A stretch of 14,963 nucleotides of DNA from Butyrivibrio sp. (lineage in GTDB: Bacteria; Bacillota_A; Clostridia; Lachnospirales; Lachnospiraceae), in the NCBI GenBank assembly GCA_024690635.1, contig JAILOW010000202.1, forward strand, positions 1 through 14,963. Reading direction: 5' to 3'. The notes under the pieces were generated by a model, which made no database searches, was not told the origin of the DNA, and saw only the letters and a list, made by a program, of their open reading frames with translations. Of this stretch, positions 8,025-14,963 are shown in pieces (within the stretch, counting starts at the first letter, position 1; each line of letters begins with the position of its first letter). The translations under genes were made by a program, and so were the position numbers.

Positions 8025-9512
8025 ATGAAAAAAAGGTTTTTAATAGGGATTCTTGTGGCAGCACTTGCTTTTTGTCAGATGTCTTTTACCAGCAGAGCTG
8101 ATGAGGTAGAAGATACGATCCAGGAATTAAAAGAAAAAGAGGATCAGACCAAGGAAACCATTTCCAATCTGGAGAAACAGACCAAGGAGACCAAGGATGC
8201 CATTGATGCCCTGACGGGTCAAAAAAAAGAGGCCCAGGAAAACGTAAATAATCTTCAAAATCAGAGCAGTTCACTGACCAATACCATCAGGGGCTACTCC
8301 AGTAAACTTGACACTCTTAATGAGGAAATCTCGGACGCTGAAGAGGCAATGGCTGAGGTTTCCTCTGAAATAGTACAGCTTAATAATGAACTTCAGGATG
8401 CTCAGCAGCAGGAAAAAGACAGATACGAGCTACTGAAGAAACGTCTTAAGACCACCTATGAAAACGGTGGTACCAATTCCTTTTTAAGACTTCTTTTGGA
8501 GTCCGGTACATTCCAGGAATTTCTCACAAAATACGAATATCTTAATGCCATCATAAGCTACGACAGAAAGAAGATCTCTGAGCTTAAGGATCTTCAGGCG
8601 CAGATTCAGGAAAAAAAGAGCGTGGTGGAGGAAAAAGAGGCAGAACTCGACAGGTATCAGGCAGAACTTGATGATAAACATGACCAGCTTGCAAGCCTTA
8701 CGGATACTGTAAGAGGGCAGCTTTCTTCTACAAACAGTTCGCTGAATTCAGAGAAAAACAAGCTGGCAAACTTTGATGCCCAGCTGGCTAATCTTGATAA
8801 GAAAATGAAGGAGCTGGAATCTCAGACTGCTGCGGCTGTTGCAGAACTTGCTAAACAGGTGGCGGAAAGGCTGGCGCTTACAAAAGAGGATACTTCCGGT
8901 TCCTATTCTGCAAACGATACGGAGCTTTTGTGGCTTGCAGCTACCATACAGGCTGAGGCTGACGGCGAGTCCTACACAGGTAAGCTGGGCGTTGGCTCGG
9001 TTATCATGAACAGAGTTAAATCCTCTGCATTTCCAAACAGTATCATTGGTGTTATTACCCAGAATATGCAGTTTGCTTCCTACAGATCAGGCAAGGTTGA
9101 ACTCATTGTGGAAAATGGTCCCAATTCAACCTGCGTAAGGGCTGCAAAAGAGGTTTTGGACGGAGCCCGTGTGGGAGATTACCTTTTTTTTATGACCAAA
9201 TACTGGGCAGATTACTATGGAATAAGCGAGTATACAATGATAGGCAATCACGCTTTCTTTTATAGGTGGAAGACAGATGAGAAAGATACCGATCCTGATC
9301 CCAAACCGGAAAAAAAGCCAAAGCCTGAAGGCGATAAGGATGATTCCAAGGATAAATCCGATGACAAAGATGATTCGGATGATGAGAAAGACGATGATGA
9401 CGAAGACGATTCCCATGATTCTGACGATTCGGGAGGATCGGACGATGACGACGATGATGATGACGATGATGAGCCTAAAATGGATGAAGACGGCAATTAT
9501 ATAGTCGGATGA
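8025..9512 (+). CDS. Secreted peptidoglycan hydrolase: PcsB/CwlO-like coiled coil fused to a SleB domain, Asp-rich tail
   Basis: The 495-aa protein has a signal peptide (MKKRF, hydrophobic to about 22, likely cleavage after SRA at 25). Residues 27-280 form a long coiled coil. Within it, LKKRLKTTYENGGTNSFLRL and FLTKYEYLNAII (137-177) match the hinge pattern of CwlO/PcsB proteins, which FtsEX-type partners activate. Residues 299-415 are a SleB/Hydrolase_2 domain: LLWLAATIQAEADGES with the likely catalytic Glu311, then VGSVIMNRV and a closing IGNHAFFYRW. SleB-type domains cleave glycan strands as lytic transglycosylases. A Pro/Lys-rich hinge (421-436) leads to an extremely acidic Asp/Ser/Lys tail (437-489), ending in GNYIVG. 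No LPXTG or membrane anchor follows, so it is probably secreted or held by the wall. A spore-germination role is not implied; the coiled coil suggests growth or division remodelling. Confidence 0.87.
   Translation: MKKRFLIGILVAALAFCQMSFTSRADEVEDTIQELKEKEDQTKETISNLEKQTKETKDAIDALTGQKKEAQENVNNLQNQSSSLTNTIRGYSSKLDTLNEEISDAEEAMAEVSSEIVQLNNELQDAQQQEKDRYELLKKRLKTTYENGGTNSFLRLLLESGTFQEFLTKYEYLNAIISYDRKKISELKDLQAQIQEKKSVVEEKEAELDRYQAELDDKHDQLASLTDTVRGQLSSTNSSLNSEKNKLANFDAQLANLDKKMKELESQTAAAVAELAKQVAERLALTKEDTSGSYSANDTELLWLAATIQAEADGESYTGKLGVGSVIMNRVKSSAFPNSIIGVITQNMQFASYRSGKVELIVENGPNSTCVRAAKEVLDGARVGDYLFFMTKYWADYYGISEYTMIGNHAFFYRWKTDEKDTDPDPKPEKKPKPEGDKDDSKDKSDDKDDSDDEKDDDDEDDSHDSDDSGGSDDDDDDDDDDEPKMDEDGNYIVG
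9333..9491 (+). repeat. Low-complexity Asp-rich coding repeat (GAT/GAC)
   Basis: This stretch encodes residues 437-489 of the SleB-type protein, mostly Asp with some Ser, Lys and Glu, including ten Asp in a row at 9441-9470. GAT and GAC codons are mixed irregularly, which argues that the peptide composition is selected, not simple DNA slippage. Confidence 0.85.
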
Positions 9513-9538
9513 TTCATGAAAAAAACACCAAAAAAGTG

Positions 9539-9576
9539 TTGCGCTTTAAATCGCCAAAGTGTATCATTGTATACAA
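9539..9576 (+). promoter_or_regulatory. Candidate gdhA promoter with an adjoining palindrome
   Basis: TTGCGC (9539-9544) and TATCAT (9562-9567) have a 17-base spacing. A perfect ten-base palindrome, TTGTATACAA (9567-9576), follows at the expected start of transcription and is flanked by two CAAAGT copies. It could be an operator for nitrogen or carbon control, but the sequence alone does not prove it. The rest of the gap (9513-9639) shows only a weak hairpin (9524-9540) without a T-run on this strand. Confidence 0.45.
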
Positions 9577-9594
9577 AGTTTAATCCCCAAGTAA

Positions 9595-10974
<1,380 letters not shown>

Positions 10975-10991
10975 TAAATAGTTATGAATTT

Positions 10992-11027
10992 AAAATCCCG
11001 GGAACCAGCGGTTCCCGGGATTTTTTT
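10992..11027 (+). terminator. Strong GC-rich terminator of gdhA
   Basis: ATCCCGGGAACC (10995-11006) pairs perfectly with GGTTCCCGGGAT (11010-11021) around the loop AGC. A run of seven T follows (11021-11027) and pairs with flanking A residues. Confidence 0.95.
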
Positions 11028-11041
11028 GTCAGGAGCAGAAC

Positions 11042-11076
11042 AAAAAAACAGGTATCCGTTTGGATACCTGTTTTTT
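11042..11076. terminator. Bidirectional terminator between gdhA and the minus-strand genes
   Basis: ACAGGTATCC (11048-11057) and GGATACCTGT (11062-11071) form a perfect ten-pair stem with loop GTTT. A runs before it (11042-11048) and T runs after it (11071-11076), so it can act on both strands. It backs up the gdhA terminator and ends the 51-aa gene, whose stop codon overlaps its edge. Confidence 0.9.
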
Positions 11077-11230
11077 ATTTCATGCTCTTTAACATTTCTA
11101 TTGCTGTCTGAGGCCTTAGCAGATCGTATGCGTTTGTCTCGTACTTCTTAAGAAGTCTTGCTCGCATTTCTTCAGGATGATTATATAACTGATCCATTAT
11201 CCTATCAAAGGCCTGTTTGTATTCGCCCAT
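11075..11230 (-). CDS. Small protein of 51 aa, function unknown
   Basis: I do not recognise this protein. It begins MGEYKQAFDRIMDQLYNHPE and ends EMLKSMK. It has no membrane segment, signal peptide or Cys, is roughly charge-balanced, and looks mostly helical with a break around residues 38-41. The start is set by GGAGG (11241-11237) exactly six bases before the ATG at 11230. A longer in-frame reading to 11320 is possible but would run through the predicted promoter. Its own promoter, good ribosome binding site and tight terminator make it a real gene despite its size. It lies 129 bases after ptsI on the same strand; partial readthrough from ptsI cannot be excluded because no clear terminator follows that gene. 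Confidence 0.7.
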   Translation of the reverse strand: MGEYKQAFDRIMDQLYNHPEEMRARLLKKYETNAYDLLRPQTAIEMLKSMK

Positions 11231-11285
11231 TTGAAACCTCCATAAAATAACGCACAAAGAACAAATTAAAGATTCAACGTGCATC

Positions 11286-11314
11286 ATCATATCCGATTCG
11301 GAGGTAAAATGCAA
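11286..11314 (-). promoter_or_regulatory. Promoter of the 51-aa gene, with a palindrome in the spacer
   Basis: On the minus strand, TTGCAT (11314-11309) and TATGAT (11291-11286) are 17 bases apart, followed by a leader of about 50 bases. The spacer holds the perfect inverted repeat TCCGA-T-TCGGA (11292-11302). Confidence 0.65.
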
Positions 11315-11359
11315 CAGCAAAAGTTTGAAAAAAATATGAATTATTTGTTGCTTTTTTGG

Positions 11360-13075
11360 TTATTCTTTTGAAGCTTCCTTTAAAGCTGCCACTATCTCAG
11401 CCTCTGTTGAAAGGGCGAGAACCCTGTCTGCAAGGGCATCTGCTTCTTTTTTGCTCCACTTTGAAATGATGCATCTGGCGGTAAGTACCAGCACGGGATT
11501 TACACTAAATTCCGTAAGGCCAAAGGAGATGAGAAGAGGGATCATAAGAGGATCCGCAGCAGCCTCTCCGCACATACCAACAGGTATGCCTGCATTTCTG
11601 CCACATTCAATGATGTGTTTGATGGACCTTAAGACCGCAGGCTGGAAAGTGGAGTAGAGGTAAGCAACATCGGAATTACCCCTGTCAACACTCATGGTAT
11701 ACTGTGTCAGGTCGTTGGTTCCTATGGAGAAGAAATCCGATTCCTTAGCAAGAAGATCTGCGATAAGTGAAGCGGAAGGAGTCTCGATCATGCAGCCTAC
11801 TTCAATGTTTTTGTCATAGGCGATCCCCTCTGCATCAAGATCTTTTTTGATGCTTTCAACCATTTCCTTAACGGCACGGATCTCATCAACGCAGGTTACA
11901 AGGGGAACCATTATCTTTACTTTTCCGAAGGCGGAAGCCCTCATAATGGCCCTTAACTGGACGGTGTAGCTGTCTTTGTTGCCAAGGCAGTATCTGACGG
12001 CTCTGTAGCCAAGGAAGGGGTTTTCTTCCTTTTTCATGTTCAGATAAGGTATATCCTTGTCGCCACCGATGTCCAGAGTCCTGATGATGACAGCCTTGCC
12101 TTTCATGGTCTCTGTAGCCTCTTTATAGGCGGCAAATTGCTCTTCCTCGGTAGGAAGGTGGTTATTGTCCATAAAGAGGAATTCGGAGCGGAAAAGGCCT
12201 ATTCCTTCGCCGTCACATTCAACAGCTTTTTTGGCATCCTTGGGTGTTCCGATATTGCAGAACAGCTCTACGCCTTCACCGTCTGCAGTAACAGTCTCTT
12301 TACCCAAAAAACTCTTAAGCTCCGACTGCTTTTTGATATAGTCTTCGCGCTTTATTATGTACTGTGAGAGTACGTCGCCCTCGGGATTTATATAGACAAT
12401 ACCCTCTGTTCCGTCCACAATGGCTGTGTCCTTGTCTTTTACAAGACTTGTTACATCAGGAACGGAGAGTACCGCAGGGATCTCAAGAGCTCTTGCAAGG
12501 ATGGCGGAATGAGATGTTTTGCCGCCAACCTCAGTTATGATACCTGCAACGTTCTCTTTAACGATCTGTGAAGTCATGGAAGGAGTAAGATCTCTTGCAA
12601 CCAGGACTGTACCCGGAGCAACCTTGCTGATATCCACATCCTCTATGCCCAAAAGGATCTTCAGAAGGCTGACTTTGATATCGCTGATGTCTGAAGCCCT
12701 CTGGCGCATAAGATCATCATCCATTTTAGAGAACATGCCGATGAACATATCGCATACGGCTTCTACAGCGGATTCCGCGCACTGGCCTGCAGCGATCATC
12801 TTGGTCATTTCTCCTGCCATGGAAGGATCTGAGATCATTACAAGGTGACCTTCCAAAATCTCAGCTTCCTTGGGACCTATTCTTTTTCTGATATCTTCAG
12901 CCATGGCTGAGGTCTCTTCCTTGAACTTTGAAACCGCATCGTCAAAACGTTTTTTCTCGCTCTCGGTATCCTCAACCTTGACTGCTTCGTATTTTAATTC
13001 GTGTTCAACGATCACGCAGATACTGCCGATACCAATACCGCGTGATGCGGCAATACCGTTATACATATCAGTCAC
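11360..13075 (-). CDS. ptsI: Phosphoenolpyruvate-protein phosphotransferase (PTS enzyme I)
   Basis: Enzyme I takes phosphate from PEP and passes it to HPr, starting the phosphotransferase relay in the cytoplasm. The 571-aa length is standard. The phosphohistidine domain holds GGKTSHSAILARALEIPA with His189, the same position as in E. coli. The PEP-binding barrel shows GIGLFRSEFLFM (291-302, with Arg296), DIGGDKDIPY (335-344), ENPFLGYRAVR, IETPSA (430-435), FFSIGTNDLTQYT and GMCGEAAADP with Cys502, so all catalytic residues are present. The start is a GTG at 13075 overlapping the ptsH end by eight bases; it gives MTDMYNGIAAS, like the streptococcal MTEMLKGIAAS. An ATG at 13066, just past the ptsH stop and preceded by GGGTGA, is a close alternative. 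Translational coupling with ptsH is likely. Confidence 0.96.
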   Translation of the reverse strand: MTDMYNGIAASRGIGIGSICVIVEHELKYEAVKVEDTESEKKRFDDAVSKFKEETSAMAEDIRKRIGPKEAEILEGHLVMISDPSMAGEMTKMIAAGQCAESAVEAVCDMFIGMFSKMDDDLMRQRASDISDIKVSLLKILLGIEDVDISKVAPGTVLVARDLTPSMTSQIVKENVAGIITEVGGKTSHSAILARALEIPAVLSVPDVTSLVKDKDTAIVDGTEGIVYINPEGDVLSQYIIKREDYIKKQSELKSFLGKETVTADGEGVELFCNIGTPKDAKKAVECDGEGIGLFRSEFLFMDNNHLPTEEEQFAAYKEATETMKGKAVIIRTLDIGGDKDIPYLNMKKEENPFLGYRAVRYCLGNKDSYTVQLRAIMRASAFGKVKIMVPLVTCVDEIRAVKEMVESIKKDLDAEGIAYDKNIEVGCMIETPSASLIADLLAKESDFFSIGTNDLTQYTMSVDRGNSDVAYLYSTFQPAVLRSIKHIIECGRNAGIPVGMCGEAAADPLMIPLLISFGLTEFSVNPVLVLTARCIISKWSKKEADALADRVLALSTEAEIVAALKEASKE

Positions 13076-13331
13076 CCAATCCGCTTTCTACCAGCTCGAT
13101 AGCTTTCTTAAGAGCATCTTCCTCGTCGGGGCCGTCGCACTGGATTTCAATCTCAGCGCCGCATTTGATGCAGGCACTCATAAGCATCATAACGCTCTTT
13201 GCGTCATAAGCTGTGCCGTTGAACACAACCTTTACATCGCTGGCAAAGGGTGTTACTGCCTGACTGAATACGCTTGCGGGACGCATGTGCATTCCCTGCT
13301 CATTTGTTACTGTGATTTTCTGTGATACCAT
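13068..13331 (-). CDS. ptsH: Phosphocarrier protein HPr
   Basis: HPr carries phosphate from enzyme I to the EIIA domains. The 87-aa protein has the active-site motif GMHMRPAS with His15 and Arg17, and Ser46 in AKSVMML, the site of HPr kinase that makes the CcpA corepressor in Firmicutes. It should therefore serve both transport and catabolite repression. Residue 16 is Met where Ala is usual. The segment after Ser46 reads MSACIKCGAEI, placing a Cys-x-x-Cys pair (Cys54, Cys57) where many HPr proteins have LGIAKG. An AAAGGA ribosome binding site precedes the ATG at 13331 at a rather long distance of about ten bases. It lies 58 bases after fruA, and its end overlaps the ptsI start. Confidence 0.96.
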   Translation of the reverse strand: MVSQKITVTNEQGMHMRPASVFSQAVTPFASDVKVVFNGTAYDAKSVMMLMSACIKCGAEIEIQCDGPDEEDALKKAIELVESGLGD

Positions 13332-13389
13332 GGTTTAGTTTTCCTTTCTCGTTTATGTATTTATTTGCTGAAGCGCTGCTTTGCGTTTC

Positions 13390-14963
13390 TTATGCTTCCT
13401 GTGCATTTTTCTTAAGGATTCCCAAAAGAAGACATCCTACAACGGATCCGGCTAAAAGAGCTACCAGATACATTGCTACGTTACCTACAACAGGGAATAC
13501 GAAGATTCCGCCGTGAGGAGCTCTGAGTGTACATCCAAAGGCCATTGAAAGGGCACCGGCGACTCCCGATCCAACCAAAAGAGAAGGGATAACTCTCAAA
13601 GGATCTGCTGCAGCGAAGGGAATAGCTCCTTCTGTGATAAAGCAAAGACCCATGATGAAGTTAACGGGACCGGTCTTTCTTTCTGCCTCGGTGAATTTCT
13701 TTTTAAAGAAGATGGTTGCAAGAGCAATTGCAATGGGGGGAACCATTCCGCCTACCATAACAGCTGCCATGATCATAAAGCCAGCTTCATTCTGATTGGC
13801 AAGGGCCGCAACCGCAAATACATAGGCTGCTTTGTTCAGAGGACCGCCCATATCTGTTGCCATCATTGCTCCAAGAAGTGCACCAAGAGCTACGATGGAA
13901 CCGCTGGTCATTTCTGTAAGTACATTGGAGATCCATGCATTGAGTGCGCCTACAATAGGATTGATAAGGCACATTACAACACCGATGGCAAGTATTCCAA
14001 GGAGAGGATATATGAGTACGGGCTTGATGCCTTCAAGGGACTGGGGAAGCTTTTCGCAGAGCTTACGAAGTCCGAGAACAATATATCCACCTACGAAACC
14101 TGCTACCAGGGCACCCAGGAAAGCAGAAGGTATGTCTCCTCCGGGAGAAGCGAAGGTGGCGCCTGTGGAAGCAAGGTAGCCTCCTACGAAACCAACCGCA
14201 AGACCCGGCCTGTCAGCAATACTCTGGGCGATAAAGCCTGCCAGAATAGGAAGCATGAATCCAAAGGCTGCGCCGCCTATGGTCTTGAACCATGCAGCAA
14301 CAGGGGTGTTGGAACCAAAGTTTGCAGGATCTATGGAATAGTCATCCAAAAGGAATGCTATTGCTATAAGTATACCACCGCCGATAACGAAAGGAAGCAT
14401 GTGGGAAACACCGTTCATAAGATGTTTGTAAGCCTTTCTTCCTGCTGTTTCGTTATCAGATCCGGAAGTCTTGGTAACAGCTCCTGTGTGGTGATAGATA
14501 TTTGCTTCTCCTTCGGTTGCCCTTTTGATAAGACCTTCGGGAGCGTGGATGGCTTCTTTGGTAGAAGTAATGATGACAGGCTTTTTATCGAACTTGGACA
14601 TGTCGATATTTTTGTCGCAGGCTACGATAACGCAGGATGCTTCTTCGATATCCTTTGCCGTAAGCTCATCCTTAACACCTGCTGAGCCGTCTTTTTCTAC
14701 TTTTATTTCGTATCCCAACTCTTTAGCCTTTTGCTCAAGAGCTTCAGCTGCCATGAAAGTATGGGCTATGCCGGTGGGGCAGGCTGTGACTGCCACCAGC
14801 TTTATGGCTTTCTTTTCAGTTTCTTTTGCGGCTGCCGCAGCTTTTTTATCTGCTTCTTCTTTATCTTTGGCGGCTTCCTTTTCATCGATGATAGCCATGA
14901 ACTCCTCGGGAGTATCGGCTTCTACAAGCTTTTTGGCGAAAGACTGATCCATCAAAAGAGTCA
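13390..14963 (-). CDS. fruA: Fructose-specific PTS permease EIIABC, 5' end outside the window
   Basis: The permease imports fructose and phosphorylates it, normally to fructose 1-phosphate. The reading frame stays open to the window edge with no proper start. The first visible residues, TLLMDQSFAKKLVEADTPEE, resemble the end of a fructose EIIA domain, so the full protein is probably A-B-C. A charged Ala/Lys/Glu linker follows. Then comes the EIIB domain with the phosphorylated Cys in VTACPTGIAHTFMAAEALE, about residue 59 from the TTG at 14955. The EIIC membrane domain begins near HLMNGVSHMLPFVIGGG, has many hydrophobic segments and the family motif ITEGAIPFAAADP, and ends KKNAQEA. Specificity is by family resemblance and could extend to related hexoses. 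ptsH and ptsI follow on the same strand without a terminator between. A fruK-like kinase upstream would be expected, but lies outside the window. Confidence 0.93.
   Translation of the reverse strand, partial: TLLMDQSFAKKLVEADTPEEFMAIIDEKEAAKDKEEADKKAAAAAKETEKKAIKLVAVTACPTGIAHTFMAAEALEQKAKELGYEIKVEKDGSAGVKDELTAKDIEEASCVIVACDKNIDMSKFDKKPVIITSTKEAIHAPEGLIKRATEGEANIYHHTGAVTKTSGSDNETAGRKAYKHLMNGVSHMLPFVIGGGILIAIAFLLDDYSIDPANFGSNTPVAAWFKTIGGAAFGFMLPILAGFIAQSIADRPGLAVGFVGGYLASTGATFASPGGDIPSAFLGALVAGFVGGYIVLGLRKLCEKLPQSLEGIKPVLIYPLLGILAIGVVMCLINPIVGALNAWISNVLTEMTSGSIVALGALLGAMMATDMGGPLNKAAYVFAVAALANQNEAGFMIMAAVMVGGMVPPIAIALATIFFKKKFTEAERKTGPVNFIMGLCFITEGAIPFAAADPLRVIPSLLVGSGVAGALSMAFGCTLRAPHGGIFVFPVVGNVAMYLVALLAGSVVGCLLLGILKKNAQEA

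Noticed and set aside
8025..9512. Spore-germination lytic enzyme SleB itself
   Set aside because: Only the catalytic domain matches. The N-terminus is a long coiled coil instead of a peptidoglycan-binding domain, and no ypeB partner is adjacent.
9524..9540. Terminator after the SleB-type gene
   Set aside because: The AACAC/GTGTT stem is only five pairs and has no T-run on the plus strand; its T-run lies on the minus strand, where no gene needs it.
12870..13325. Plus-strand open frame of 151 codons opposite ptsI and ptsH
   Set aside because: Both antisense genes are certain from their active-site motifs, so this is a mirror of their codon bias.

Overview
The window looks like an ordinary chromosomal segment from a Firmicutes bacterium, most likely family Lachnospiraceae (Butyrivibrio/Lachnospira-like). 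The grounds are: a DUF5688 protein, a family I know mainly from Lachnospiraceae; a secreted SleB-type hydrolase fused to a PcsB/CwlO-like coiled coil; an HPr that keeps Ser46, the HPr-kinase site of Gram-positive bacteria; an A-B-C fructose permease followed by ptsH and ptsI; strong GGAGG-type ribosome binding sites; and a tRNA gene without an encoded CCA. The genus is inference. I see no insertion sequence, integrase, phage gene or CRISPR array.

Layout, left to right. Bases 1-4267 (+) hold the 3' part of carB (carbamoyl-phosphate synthase large chain, with one missing base near 140 that breaks the frame), a short YesU/DUF1961-like protein, aroQ and efp, closed by a strong terminator at 4303-4346. 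Next come a DUF5688 gene (4372-5265, +) and a convergent tRNA-Arg(CCG) (5270-5341, -). Bases 5405-9512 (+) form a probable three-gene operon under one good sigma-A promoter: a membrane-anchored double-SH3 protein, a Gfo/Idh/MocA oxidoreductase with an acidic Ala-rich tail, and a secreted coiled-coil/SleB peptidoglycan hydrolase ending in a very Asp-rich tail. gdhA (9640-10974, +) is a single-gene unit with a GC-rich terminator. A second, bidirectional terminator separates it from the minus strand, which carries a 51-aa unknown protein with its own promoter (11075-11230) and the phosphotransferase cluster fruA (cut by the window end), ptsH and ptsI (13075-14963 and 11360-13331, transcribed right to left).

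How the genes work together. CarB feeds pyrimidine and arginine synthesis, AroQ the shikimate pathway, GdhA ammonium assimilation and EF-P translation of polyproline stretches. FruA, HPr and EI form a complete phosphate relay (PEP to EI His189, HPr His15, EIIA, EIIB Cys, then fructose), and HPr Ser46 links it to catabolite control. The SH3/oxidoreductase/SleB operon is the most accessory-looking part and probably acts at the cell envelope. I did not find a clearly new system. The best leads are the carB frameshift, the envelope operon with its unusual protein tails, palindromes lying exactly between the -35 and -10 boxes of two promoters, a CxxC pair in HPr, and the small unknown protein.
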